A DNA stretch of 64,000 nucleotides from Actinomadura luteofluorescens (GTDB lineage Bacteria; Actinomycetota; Actinomycetes; Streptosporangiales; Streptosporangiaceae): positions 8,122,001 through 8,186,000 of the forward strand of contig NZ_JACCBA010000001.1 in NCBI RefSeq assembly GCF_013409365.1, in the 5' to 3' direction. A model generated the notes under the pieces. That model ran no database searches. It had not been told where the DNA came from and saw only the letters and a program-made list of their open reading frames with translations. The position numbers and the translations under genes are program-made. The first letter of the stretch is position 1; every line of letters begins with the position of its first letter. Shown in pieces: positions 32,243 through 40,863 of the stretch.

Positions 32243-33214
32243 ATGACGACCGTCGCGCGGCGAAAGACCCCCAAGTCCAGGCACGCGGCCTCGGCCCCGC
32301 GCACGGCACGGCGCCAGGGCCGCGCCTTCTCCGGGTCTCCCGGGGAACCCGGCCGGATCGGCTGGCTCTACACCCTGCCGGCCCTGCTGGTGTACGGGAC
32401 GTTCCTGCTGTGGCCGCTGGCGCGGGGGGCGCAGTTCTCCCTCTACCACTGGGACGGCCTCGGCCAGGCGACGTGGGCGGGATTCTCCAACTACACCGCC
32501 ACCTGGTCGGACCCGTCGCTGCGCGGCGCGTTCGGGCACCTGCTCGTCCTCATCCTGTTCTACTCGGTGCTGCCGTGCTGCATCGCGTTCGTGCTGGTCG
32601 CCGCCATGTCGCGGACGAAGATCCGCGGCCTGACGTTCTTCCGGACCGTGCTGTTCCTGCCGCAGGTCGTCGCGATGGTCGCGGTGGCCGTGGCGTGGCA
32701 GTGGGTGTACTCCGCCGACGGGCCGGTCAACACCGTCCTCGGCTGGCTGCACGCCCTCGGCCTGCCCGACTGGCGCCACGGCTGGTTCGGCGACTTCACC
32801 TTCGCGCTTCCCGCGGTCGGGGCCGTCGGGACGTGGGTGGGGATCGGCCTGGCGATGGTGCTGTTCCTCGCCGGGGTGCAGAAGATCCCGCGGGAGCTGT
32901 ACGAGGCCGCGCGGATCGACGGCGCGGGGCCCTTCCGCGAGTTCTTCGCCGTCACCCTGCCGGGGCTGCGGCGCGAGCTGGCGGTGGCGCTCACGCTGAC
33001 CACCATCATGGCGATCCGCAACTTCGACCTCATCTACATGGCCACCGCCGGCGGGCCGGGCGACGCGACGAAGGTCCCCGCCTACGAGGTCTACAACCGC
33101 ACGTTCAACACCGGTGAGGTCGGCCTCGGCTGCGCGATCGGCGTCACGCTGGCGGTGCTGGCGTTCGCCGTCACGGCCGGCGTCCGGCGGCTCGTGGAAG
33201 GGAAGGACGCATGA
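32243..33214 (+). CDS. ABC sugar transporter permease (MalF type)
   Basis: A 323-residue inner-membrane permease with six predicted transmembrane segments and the cytoplasmic EAA loop YEAARIDGAGPFREFFAVTLP that contacts the ATPase. The first 45 residues are a basic, cytoplasmic extension. The ATG at 32243 is chosen because AAGGAG stands seven bases upstream; a longer frame starting at 32162 has no ribosome binding site. It pairs with the next gene, whose start overlaps its stop. Confidence 0.93.
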   Translation: MTTVARRKTPKSRHAASAPRTARRQGRAFSGSPGEPGRIGWLYTLPALLVYGTFLLWPLARGAQFSLYHWDGLGQATWAGFSNYTATWSDPSLRGAFGHLLVLILFYSVLPCCIAFVLVAAMSRTKIRGLTFFRTVLFLPQVVAMVAVAVAWQWVYSADGPVNTVLGWLHALGLPDWRHGWFGDFTFALPAVGAVGTWVGIGLAMVLFLAGVQKIPRELYEAARIDGAGPFREFFAVTLPGLRRELAVALTLTTIMAIRNFDLIYMATAGGPGDATKVPAYEVYNRTFNTGEVGLGCAIGVTLAVLAFAVTAGVRRLVEGKDA

Positions 33215-34002
33215 ACGTCCGGGCGGAACGGTTCGTCAACCACGCGATCCTCGTCCTCTTCTCGGTCATCGCGGTGTTCCCGATGATCGGGATCGTCGCG
33301 CAGGCGTTCCAGCTGCCGCACGTGGACCTGTCCACGTTCGGCACGGCCTGGCGCGAGGGCCACTTCGCCACCTACCTGCGCAACAGCGTCATCGTCACCA
33401 CCGTCACCGTCGTCACGTCCGCGGTGCTGTCGATCATGGCGGGGTACGCGCTCGGCACCATGCGGTTCCGCGGCTCCGGCGCGCTGTTCCTGCTGTTCGT
33501 GGCCGGGCTGACGATCCCGACCGAGGCCATCGTCGTGCCGCTGTACTTCGACCTGAGGTCGGCGGGGCTCGACAACAGCTACGCCGGGCTCATCCTGCCG
33601 CAGGTGGCCATGTCGGTGGCGTTCGGCACGTTCTGGATGCGCGCCTACTTCCGCAGCATCCCCCGGTCGCTGCTGGAGGCGGCGCGCATCGACGGCGCGT
33701 CCGGCTGGACGACGCTGTGGCGCGTGCTCGTGCCGGTCGGCCGCCCGGCCATCCTCACCATGGTGCTGCTGACCACCATGTGGACCTGGAACGAGTTCCT
33801 GCTCCCACTGGTGATCGTCAACTCCGACGAGGGGCTGCGCACCGCGCCCCTCGGGCTGTCCTTCTTCCAGGGCACCCACAAGACCGACTACTCACTGCTC
33901 ATGGCGGGCGCGCTGATCATCGCCGCGCCCATCGTGATCGTCTATGTCTTCCTGCAGCGACAGTTCATCGCAGGAATGCTCTCGGGGGCCGTCAAGGAGT
34001 AG
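33211..34002 (+). CDS. ABC sugar transporter permease (MalG type)
   Basis: A 263-residue permease with six predicted transmembrane segments and the EAA motif LEAARIDGASGWTTLWRVLVP. It starts in an ATGA overlap with the preceding permease gene and completes the importer. A MalG-type signature TWNEFLLPLVIVNSD precedes the last membrane segments. The transported sugar is not known; gene context suggests an amino-sugar oligosaccharide or glycoside. Confidence 0.93.
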   Translation: MNVRAERFVNHAILVLFSVIAVFPMIGIVAQAFQLPHVDLSTFGTAWREGHFATYLRNSVIVTTVTVVTSAVLSIMAGYALGTMRFRGSGALFLLFVAGLTIPTEAIVVPLYFDLRSAGLDNSYAGLILPQVAMSVAFGTFWMRAYFRSIPRSLLEAARIDGASGWTTLWRVLVPVGRPAILTMVLLTTMWTWNEFLLPLVIVNSDEGLRTAPLGLSFFQGTHKTDYSLLMAGALIIAAPIVIVYVFLQRQFIAGMLSGAVKE

Positions 34003-34021
34003 GGAAAGAACAGGAGAGTTC

Positions 34022-36712
34022 ATGCGAAGACTCGCCCTACCCGCAGTCCTGTCCGCCGCGCTCGCGGCCATGGCCGTCGCCTTCGCGGGCCCGCCCGCGC
34101 AGGCGGCCGGCCCGGCCGGCGCCGGATCCGCCGACGGCCGGCTCGACGTCCTCTTCGTCGGGGCGCACCCCGACGACGAGGCCGGCGCCCTGTCGACCCT
34201 CGGCCAGTGGAACGAGTACGACAAGGCGAAGGTCGGCGTCCTCACCGTCACCCGCGGCGAGGGCGGCGGCAACGCCTCCGGAACCGAGGAGGGCCCGGCG
34301 CTCGGGCTGCTCCGCGAGAACGAGGAGCGGCGCGCCGTCGGCAAGGCGGGCGTCACCGACATCCACTACCTGGACAAGGTCGACTTCTACTACACGGTGA
34401 GCACGCCGCTCACCGCCGAGACCTGGGACCACGACAAGACCCTGGAGAAGGTCGTCCGGCTCGTCCGCGAGACGCGCCCGAAGGTGATCGTCACCATGGT
34501 CCCGGCGCCGCTTCCGGGCCAGCACGGCAACCACCAGATGGCCGCGCGGCTCGCCACCGAGGCCTACTTCGCCTCCGCGGACCCGAAGGCCTACCCCGCG
34601 CAGCTCGGCGGCGAGGGGCTGAGCACCTGGGCGCCGGGACGCCTGTTCCAGACCGGCGGAGCTTCGGGGCCCGCCGGGTCCGGCTGCGCCGCCAAGGGGA
34701 CGCCGTCCGCCGCGGCGTCGGTCACCTACGGCGTGTGGGGAGGCCGCGCGTCCGCCCGCAACGGCGGCAAGACGTGGGCGCAGGTGGAGCGCGAGGCCCA
34801 GCGCACCTATGTCAGCCAGGGCTGGGGCGGGTTCCCGGACGTCCCGTCCGACCCGGCCCAGATCGGCTGCGACTACTACCGGCAGATCCACAGCCGGGTC
34901 CCGTTCACGCTCGGGAACACGGACCCGTCCGCGATGCTCGAGGGCGCGGTGCTGCCGGCCAAGGGCGGTCTCCCGCTCGGGAGCCGGTTCTCGCTGACGG
35001 CGGACGCGTTCGGCGTCACCGCGGGCCGTCCCTTCAAGGTGACCGCGCGCGCGAGCTCGCCCGAGCGGCTTCGCGCGGCGAAGGCGACGCTCGCGGTCCC
35101 CACGGGTTGGAACGTGACAGGCTCCGGTGAGCTGGGGACGGTCGGCCGGTCCGAGCGCACCGCGACCTTCACCGTCACGCCCCCGGCGGGCGTCAAGGCC
35201 GGGCGCGCGCAGCTCTCGGCGACGCTCACCGCCGGCGCCGCCAAGGGCCAGACGGCCGCGTCCGTGGAGGTCCGGCCCGCCGTCACCGGTGTCCTGGAGC
35301 CGCTGCCCCGCGTCTCGGACTTCGACACCTGGGCGGACGAGACGGGCGTCCCCGAACTGACCGGGCAGGTGAAGCGGGTGCTCACGCTGGCGTCCGGCGC
35401 GTCCCGCCAGGTGCGGGTGGACCTGTCCAACACGACCGCCTCGGCGCAGTCCGGCACCGTCAAGCTGGGCCTGCCGGCGGGCTTCACCGCCGACGCCGCG
35501 TCCAAGCCCTACACGCTCGACGCGGGCAAGACCGGCTCGGCGACCTTCACCGTCACCAACACCGACACGTCGCTGCCCACCTCCAACCAGGGCGGGACCG
35601 ACGGCGACTACGACCTGACCATCACCACGGCCTCCTCCACGGGCGACACTGACCTGCAGAACGGCGCCCTGGAACTGGTCCCGGCGGCCGAACTGCCGAA
35701 GGCGTCGACCGCGCCCGCGGTCGACGGCAAGGAGTCGCCCGGCGAGTACCCCGGGCCCGAACTGAACCTGTCCCGCCGCTGGGAGGGGTCGGCGTGCGAG
35801 TCCGCCGACGACTGCTCGGCCACCGGCAAGGTCACCTGGACCGACAAGGCGCTGCACGTGCTGGTCAAGGTCCGCGACGACAAGCAGGGCACGGTGCTCG
35901 GCGCCGACGACTGCAAGCGGCACTGGCGCACCGACTCGGTCGAGATCGGCATCGACCCGCGCGGCGACTCCGAGAACACCTCCACCACGTTCAAGACCGG
36001 GATCTTCCCCAAGATGTCGGACGGGAAGCCGTGCTTCGAACGCGACGCGGACGCGCGCCAGGGTCCGGGCGAGGAGACCGCCCCCGGCATGCGGGTCGCC
36101 TCGACGGTCGCCGACCCCTACGACGGGTACGTCATCGAGGCGGAGATCCCGTTCACGGCGCTGCCGACCGCGGTGGACCCGCGGCGCATGGGCCTGAACG
36201 TCTTCGTCTACGACTCCGACACCCAGGACAAGACCGGCCAGACCCGGATCGGCTGGTCGACCTGGGGCGGCGTGCAGGGCGACCCGTACCGGTGGGGCCT
36301 GGTGTCCCTGCCCGGCCACACCCCGCCGGCCGGCATGCCGACCACGCCCCCGCCGCCGGTCATGCCGACCGACGCGACGCGGTCGGTGAACGCGCCTGAG
36401 TCGATCATCCAGGCGGTGCGCACGGGCGTCCCGCTGGCCGCCGGACCCGCGGCGCCGCGCTCGGACACCGCGCGGATCGCCGGCCGGCCGTCGGTCTCCG
36501 GCGGCTCGGCCACCGTCCGGCTCCTCGCGACCGGACCGGGCACCGCGCACGTCCACGTGTGGGACGGCAAGCTGCTCGGCACCAGGCAGGTCGAGATCCG
36601 CAAGGCGGGCGTCACCACCGTGACCGTGCCGGGCGCGACCGGCACCCTCACCGTGGCCTTCGAGGCGGCGAAGGGAGGAACGGCGAGCAGCGCCGTCCGC
36701 CTGGGCGGCTGA
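34022..36712 (+). CDS. Secreted PIG-L/LmbE deacetylase with CBM9-like domain
   Basis: An 896-residue exported multidomain protein. The Sec signal peptide ends near AQA at residue 28. Residues 40-300 are a PIG-L/LmbE zinc deacetylase with the motif AHPDDE (His49, Asp51, Asp52) and a second His pair in QHGNH (His168, His171). Residues 345-550 hold two beta-sandwich (NEW3/CARDB-like) repeats. Residues 560-765 resemble a family 9 carbohydrate-binding or DOMON-like domain, with SRRWEGS, LHVLVKVRDDKQG and a Tyr/Asp-rich C-terminal half. A Pro-rich linker precedes a last beta domain. PIG-L enzymes remove N-acetyl groups from GlcNAc or GalNAc residues. It lies at the end of the sugar ABC operon and AGGAG precedes its ATG. 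Confidence 0.88.
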   Translation: MRRLALPAVLSAALAAMAVAFAGPPAQAAGPAGAGSADGRLDVLFVGAHPDDEAGALSTLGQWNEYDKAKVGVLTVTRGEGGGNASGTEEGPALGLLRENEERRAVGKAGVTDIHYLDKVDFYYTVSTPLTAETWDHDKTLEKVVRLVRETRPKVIVTMVPAPLPGQHGNHQMAARLATEAYFASADPKAYPAQLGGEGLSTWAPGRLFQTGGASGPAGSGCAAKGTPSAAASVTYGVWGGRASARNGGKTWAQVEREAQRTYVSQGWGGFPDVPSDPAQIGCDYYRQIHSRVPFTLGNTDPSAMLEGAVLPAKGGLPLGSRFSLTADAFGVTAGRPFKVTARASSPERLRAAKATLAVPTGWNVTGSGELGTVGRSERTATFTVTPPAGVKAGRAQLSATLTAGAAKGQTAASVEVRPAVTGVLEPLPRVSDFDTWADETGVPELTGQVKRVLTLASGASRQVRVDLSNTTASAQSGTVKLGLPAGFTADAASKPYTLDAGKTGSATFTVTNTDTSLPTSNQGGTDGDYDLTITTASSTGDTDLQNGALELVPAAELPKASTAPAVDGKESPGEYPGPELNLSRRWEGSACESADDCSATGKVTWTDKALHVLVKVRDDKQGTVLGADDCKRHWRTDSVEIGIDPRGDSENTSTTFKTGIFPKMSDGKPCFERDADARQGPGEETAPGMRVASTVADPYDGYVIEAEIPFTALPTAVDPRRMGLNVFVYDSDTQDKTGQTRIGWSTWGGVQGDPYRWGLVSLPGHTPPAGMPTTPPPPVMPTDATRSVNAPESIIQAVRTGVPLAAGPAAPRSDTARIAGRPSVSGGSATVRLLATGPGTAHVHVWDGKLLGTRQVEIRKAGVTTVTVPGATGTLTVAFEAAKGGTASSAVRLGG

Positions 36713-36720
36713 CACGACGC

Positions 36721-36758
36721 CGCCGGGCCGGGGAGCGGACACGCTCCCCGGCCCGGCG
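36721..36758 (+). terminator. Strong hairpin terminator after the deacetylase gene
   Basis: A perfect 17-base-pair stem (36721-36737 with 36742-36758) closes a GACA tetraloop nine bases after the deacetylase stop. It has no T-tract, as usual for actinomycetes. It marks the end of the deoR-GH4-ABC operon. Confidence 0.85.
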
Positions 36759-36852
36759 GCCGGGCGCGGTGAACCTCGGGGCCCGTTGAACTCCGTCCCG
36801 CCGGGGCGCGTATCCCCACGCGTAGATCGACACCCCGGAACCGGGAGGGTTC

Positions 36853-37977
36853 ATGAGGCGCCGGAAGAGCGTGAGGAACAGTCGGCTGCGCACGGCGGTC
36901 ACGACGACCGCGGTGGCGGCCGGATCCGCCGGGCTCCTGGCCGGCTCGCTGTACGTCGTGCACACCGAGGGACGGCCCGGCGGTCAGGAGGCCCGGCTCG
37001 CGGGCGACGCCCGCGCCGGCCGGCCCGCCACGGGGCAGGCCGCCGCGAAGGCCGCCGGGATCGCCGGCCGTCTCGGCGACCGCACCACCGGCGCCTACGT
37101 CGACTCGGCCGGACGCCCCGTCGTCACGGTCACCAACGCCGCGGACGCCGCCGCGGTGCGCGCTGCGGGAGCCGTCCCGAAGATGACGGAGCGCAGCCCG
37201 GCGACCCTCAGGAAGGTGACCGGCGCCCTGCGCAGCTCGTTCTCGGACATCCCCGGCACCGGATGGGCCGTGGACCCGGCGACGTCCAAGGTCACGGTGT
37301 GGACGGACGACACCGTCACCGGGACGCGGATGGCCGCCGTCCAGCGCACGACCCGCCGGATGGGGGCGGCGGTCCGGATGGTCCGCATCCGGGGCGCGCT
37401 GCACACCCTCGCCCTCGGCGGCGACGCGATCTTCGGGCAGGGCGCGCGCTGCTCGCTCGGCTTCAACGTCAAGCGCGGCGGGCAGGACTTCTTCGTCACC
37501 GCGGGGCACTGCGGCAACGAGGTGCGGAACTGGGCCGCCGACCAGCAGGGCGCCGAACCCCTCGGCACGACGGTGGACAGCGACTTCCCCGGCAACGACT
37601 TCGCGCTCGTCCAGACCGAGCAGGGCGGCGCCGGCCAGAGCGCGGTCAACCTCTACAACGGCCAGGCCCAGGAGATCACCGAGGCCGGCGAGGCCGTGGT
37701 CGGCCAGCGCGTGTTCCGCAGCGGCAGCACCACCGGCGTCCACGCCGGCAGCGTCACCGCCACCGGCGCCACCGTGAACTTCGCCGAGGGCACGGTCACC
37801 GGCATGATCCAGACGACGGTGTGCGCGGAGCCGGGCGACAGCGGCGGCCCCCTCTTCGCCGGGAGCACCGCCCTCGGCCTCACCTCCGGCGGCTCGGGCG
37901 ACTGCCAGACCGGCGGCGTCACCTTCTTCCAGCCCGTCACCGAGGCCCTCCAAGCCTTCAACGCCGAAATAGGCTGA
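36853..37977 (+). CDS. Secreted streptogrisin-like serine protease (S1 family)
   Basis: A 374-residue preproprotease of the chymotrypsin-fold S1 family, streptogrisin/alpha-lytic branch. A basic N-terminus and hydrophobic segment (about 14-35) form the signal peptide. Residues 40-175 resemble the propeptide needed for folding, and the mature protease starts near residue 190. The triad is complete: His219 in TAGHC, Asp249 in GNDFAL, Ser330 in GDSGGP. Paired cysteines flank His and Ser. A GGGAGGG site precedes the ATG. Strong hairpins on both sides make it a single-gene unit. It degrades external protein. Confidence 0.93.
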   Translation: MRRRKSVRNSRLRTAVTTTAVAAGSAGLLAGSLYVVHTEGRPGGQEARLAGDARAGRPATGQAAAKAAGIAGRLGDRTTGAYVDSAGRPVVTVTNAADAAAVRAAGAVPKMTERSPATLRKVTGALRSSFSDIPGTGWAVDPATSKVTVWTDDTVTGTRMAAVQRTTRRMGAAVRMVRIRGALHTLALGGDAIFGQGARCSLGFNVKRGGQDFFVTAGHCGNEVRNWAADQQGAEPLGTTVDSDFPGNDFALVQTEQGGAGQSAVNLYNGQAQEITEAGEAVVGQRVFRSGSTTGVHAGSVTATGATVNFAEGTVTGMIQTTVCAEPGDSGGPLFAGSTALGLTSGGSGDCQTGGVTFFQPVTEALQAFNAEIG

Positions 37978-37987
37978 CCCCGCGGAA

Positions 37988-38021
37988 AGGAAGCCCAGGC
38001 CACATCCGGCCTGGGCTTCCT
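37988..38021 (+). terminator. Hairpin terminator after the serine protease gene
   Basis: A 14-base-pair stem (AGGAAGCCCAGGCC with its complement, 37988-38001 and 38008-38021) and a six-base loop lie ten bases after the protease stop codon. This is a typical T-tract-less actinomycete terminator. Confidence 0.85.
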
Positions 38022-38145
38022 AGTGCCGGTGGTATCGCGTGCGACACCTGAGCCGTGAATCGGGTGACAAGGAGCGGATCGGCTGAAAGGCTGTGCGCGC
38101 ACCGTGTTCGGGGTGCCTTCAGGGGACAGCGAGGAGGCGACGGTC

Positions 38146-38715
38146 GTGACCGTCTCAATGGTGAAGGGCCAGCGGATATCGCTGGAGAAGCCCGGCGGTG
38201 CGCTCAGCATGGTCCGGATGGGCCTCGGGTGGGACGCGGTGAAGAAGAAGGGCTTCTTCGGCTCCCGGGAGCGGGAGATCGACCTCGACGCGTCCTGCGT
38301 GCTGTTCGCCGACGGCAACCTCGCCGACGTCGTCTACTTCGGCAAGCTGGTCAGCGACGACGGGTCCGTCCGGCACACCGGTGACAACCTCACCGGGGCG
38401 GGCGACGGCGACGACGAGTCCGTCATCGTCGACCTGGGCCGGCTGCCCGTGCACGTCACCTCGCTGGTGTTCACCGTCAGCTCCTTCAACGGGCAGACGT
38501 TCAACGAGGTCGAGAACGCCTTCTGCCGCCTCGTCAACGAGATGGACGGCGGCGAGCTGGCCCGCTACACGCTGACCGGCGGCGGCGCCCACACCGCGAT
38601 GGTGATGGCCCGCCTCTACCGGCACGGCGAGACCTGGAAGATGAACGCGATCGGCGAGCCCTGCCACGGCCGCACCTTCCAGGACATGCTGCCCACGATC
38701 GTCGGCCTCGCCTGA
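38146..38715 (+). CDS. TerD-family protein
   Basis: A 189-residue single-domain TerD protein. Family landmarks are the opening VKGQRISLEKPGG, IDLDASCVLFADG near residue 45, VVYFGKL, and the acidic calcium-site loop HTGDNLTGAGDGDDES near residue 78. TerD proteins bind calcium and are linked to tellurite resistance, phage and stress responses, and in streptomycetes to development; the precise activity is unknown. The GTG at 38146 follows GAGGAGG by eight bases and yields the family's usual N-terminus, whereas a longer frame from 38104 does not. It precedes a larger TerD-like gene by six bases. Confidence 0.9.
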   Translation: MTVSMVKGQRISLEKPGGALSMVRMGLGWDAVKKKGFFGSREREIDLDASCVLFADGNLADVVYFGKLVSDDGSVRHTGDNLTGAGDGDDESVIVDLGRLPVHVTSLVFTVSSFNGQTFNEVENAFCRLVNEMDGGELARYTLTGGGAHTAMVMARLYRHGETWKMNAIGEPCHGRTFQDMLPTIVGLA

Positions 38716-38721
38716 CCGCCC

Positions 38722-40365
38722 ATGGCCGAACTGTCGCCCGGCGCCAACGCACCGCTGCCCGCCCGGCGCGTGACCGCCACCGCGTCCTGCGCCGTCCCCG
38801 TCGACGTCAGCGCCCTGCTCGTGGGCCCCGGCCTGCGGGCGCGCTCCGACGCCGACCTGGTGTTCTACAACGCGCCCGAGGCGCCCGGCGTGCGCTGGTC
38901 CGGCGACGGCCGCCAGCGCGTCGAGGTCGACCTCGACGCCGTCCCCGCCGACGCCGCGGCGGTGCTGATCGCGGTCAGCCTGACCGGTGCGACGACGTTC
39001 GGCACGATGCCCCCGCCCCGGCTCGGCCTGACCTCCGGCGCCGGCGACCCGCTCGTCGAGTTCACCGTCCCGGGGCTGGGCCCGGAGCGGGCCATCATCG
39101 GGCTGGAGCTCTACCGCCGCGACGGCCGCTGGAAGGTGCGGGCCGTCGGCCAGGGCTACGCCGGCGGGCTGGCCGAACTGCTCGAAGCGCACGGCATCGA
39201 GGTGGACGACCCGGGCGAACCCGAGCCCGCCCCTGCCGTCGGCCCGCCCCTGGCAGCCCCCTCACCCGCCGTCCCGCAGCCCACGGGTCCGCAGCCCACC
39301 GTCCCGCCGCCCGCGACCCCGCCGCCTGCGGAGTCGCGACCGCCGAGCCCGCCGCCGGCCTCGGAGGTCGGCTACGTCGAGCGGTGCTGGCTCGTCTGGG
39401 AGGACGCCAGCCGGTCCCTGGCGGCGTTCCACTCCTCCACCGAGCACGCGCTCGTCCTGCGCAACGAGGAGATCGCCGGGCGCAAGCCGCCCGGCGGCTT
39501 CCAGCGGCTCATGGAGGCGGCCGACCAGCGGCTCCGCGCCGACGCGGCGCAACTCCGCGACGAGCTCGCCCGGGTGGAGCCGCAGGTCACCCCGGAGGCC
39601 GCGCCCTTCGACGCGCCCGCCTGGCTCACCTGGCAGCCCCGCGCCGACCTGGCCGAGGGCATGCTGCTGGGCCGCCTGTCCACCGCCGAGCTGCCCGGCC
39701 TGCAGGTGCCGCTCATCCTCAGGCTCCCGCTGCGGCGCGCCGTGTGGATCTCGCGGGGGACCATGCCGGGTGACTCCGCCGCCTACGCGTGGTCGCTGGT
39801 GACCCGCTTCCTGGCGGCCGTCCCGCCCGGGCTCGTCGGCCTGGAGGTGATCGACGCCGCGGGGCTGTCGGGCGCCGGCTGGCTGCACGGGTTCGACCCG
39901 TCCACCACCGCCCGCCTGCTCGGCGGCGGCGTGGCGACCGGCCCGGCGGCCGCCGAGCGCCTCCGCCGCCTCCTCGACCTGGTCGACCTGCGCCGCATCG
40001 GCGGCGACGACGGGCCGTCCGCGGGGCCGCCGCTGCGCGTGGTCGTCGTCATGGACGCCGGCGCCGCGCTCGACGGCGAGGACTCGCACCACCTCCTGCG
40101 CCTGGTCGAGGACGGGCCGCTGGTCGGCGTCCCGGTGCTCCTGGTGGAGACCGACACGCCCGCGGCCGATTCCGTGCGCACCATGCGCGTCCGGCAGGTC
40201 TGCAACGACCTGCCCTCCAGCGAGGGCTCCATCGGTGACTCGTGGGTGGGCGCGGAATGGACGCTGATCCCCGACGTGCTCCCGGACACGGTGGGCGGCT
40301 CCCGTGCCCCCGCCCTGCTCGCCCACGTCCTCGGCATCCACGCCCGCGCCGGCACCGCGACCTAG
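38722..40365 (+). CDS. TerD-like protein fused to a C-terminal domain resembling part of FtsK-type ATPases
   Basis: A 547-residue protein with three parts. Residues 1-160 form a TerD-like domain (DADLVFYNAPEAPGVRW, RVEVDLDAVPADAAAV) that lacks the acidic calcium loop of the upstream protein. Residues 165-212 are a Pro-rich linker. Residues 215-547 resemble the region that precedes the motor domain in actinobacterial FtsK/SpoIIIE-like proteins (LQVPLILRLPLRRAVWISRG, AAVPPGLVGLEVIDAAGLSG). No Walker A motif is present, so this part is unlikely to be an ATPase. The resemblance is by eye and weak. It forms an operon with the preceding terD; its stop shares CTAG with the convergent DinB-like gene. 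Confidence 0.7.
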   Translation: MAELSPGANAPLPARRVTATASCAVPVDVSALLVGPGLRARSDADLVFYNAPEAPGVRWSGDGRQRVEVDLDAVPADAAAVLIAVSLTGATTFGTMPPPRLGLTSGAGDPLVEFTVPGLGPERAIIGLELYRRDGRWKVRAVGQGYAGGLAELLEAHGIEVDDPGEPEPAPAVGPPLAAPSPAVPQPTGPQPTVPPPATPPPAESRPPSPPPASEVGYVERCWLVWEDASRSLAAFHSSTEHALVLRNEEIAGRKPPGGFQRLMEAADQRLRADAAQLRDELARVEPQVTPEAAPFDAPAWLTWQPRADLAEGMLLGRLSTAELPGLQVPLILRLPLRRAVWISRGTMPGDSAAYAWSLVTRFLAAVPPGLVGLEVIDAAGLSGAGWLHGFDPSTTARLLGGGVATGPAAAERLRRLLDLVDLRRIGGDDGPSAGPPLRVVVVMDAGAALDGEDSHHLLRLVEDGPLVGVPVLLVETDTPAADSVRTMRVRQVCNDLPSSEGSIGDSWVGAEWTLIPDVLPDTVGGSRAPALLAHVLGIHARAGTAT

Positions 40366-40841
40366 GCGTTCGGCGCGAGGTCCAGGATCTGCCTGGTGTG
40401 GCCCGGCAGTTCCGTCCCCGCGAGACCGCCGAGCAGGTCGCGCAGGGGCACGGGCTGGTCGACCAGAAGCTCGCCGTTGGACACCAGCCGGGTGGGCACC
40501 AGCACGTCGAGTTCGGCGTCGCTGAGCATCGACCCCCCGAGCGAGCACACGGCGTCCGCCTGGAGGGCGATGCGGTTCCGGAGCACCGCGCCCCCGCCGG
40601 CCTGCGCGATGACGCGTTCGATGGTCCAGGGCTCCTGGGCCAGGCGGTTGTCGTAGGTCGCGATGGAGCCCGAGGCGACGGCGGAGACGGCGGTGATCGT
40701 GACGGCGTTGATGACGATGACGTGCGCCAGGATCTGCTCGACGTTCCACTCGCCCGGCGGCGGGACGGTATCGGCGTCGGCCGCGCTCGCGGCGGCGTCC
40801 AGCAGGGCGCGGTAGGCGTCCCGCAGCGGAGCGGTGTCCAT
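40362..40841 (-). CDS. DinB/maleylpyruvate-isomerase-N-like protein
   Basis: A 159-residue four-helix protein resembling the DinB/MDMPI superfamily. The typical first-helix motif PPPGEWNVEQILAHVIV lies near residue 27, where His36 is the likely first metal ligand. These proteins include thiol-dependent transferases and isomerases (mycothiol or bacillithiol dependent) as well as many of unknown function; the later His ligands are not obvious here. The ATG follows GGAAGGAG by six bases. It lies 22 bases behind the ArsR-SRPBCC gene and should be in the same transcript. Its stop overlaps the stop of the convergent TerD-like gene by CTAG. Confidence 0.75.
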   Translation of the reverse strand: MDTAPLRDAYRALLDAAASAADADTVPPPGEWNVEQILAHVIVINAVTITAVSAVASGSIATYDNRLAQEPWTIERVIAQAGGGAVLRNRIALQADAVCSLGGSMLSDAELDVLVPTRLVSNGELLVDQPVPLRDLLGGLAGTELPGHTRQILDLAPNA

Positions 40842-40863
40842 GATGTTCTCCTTCCGTCCGGGC

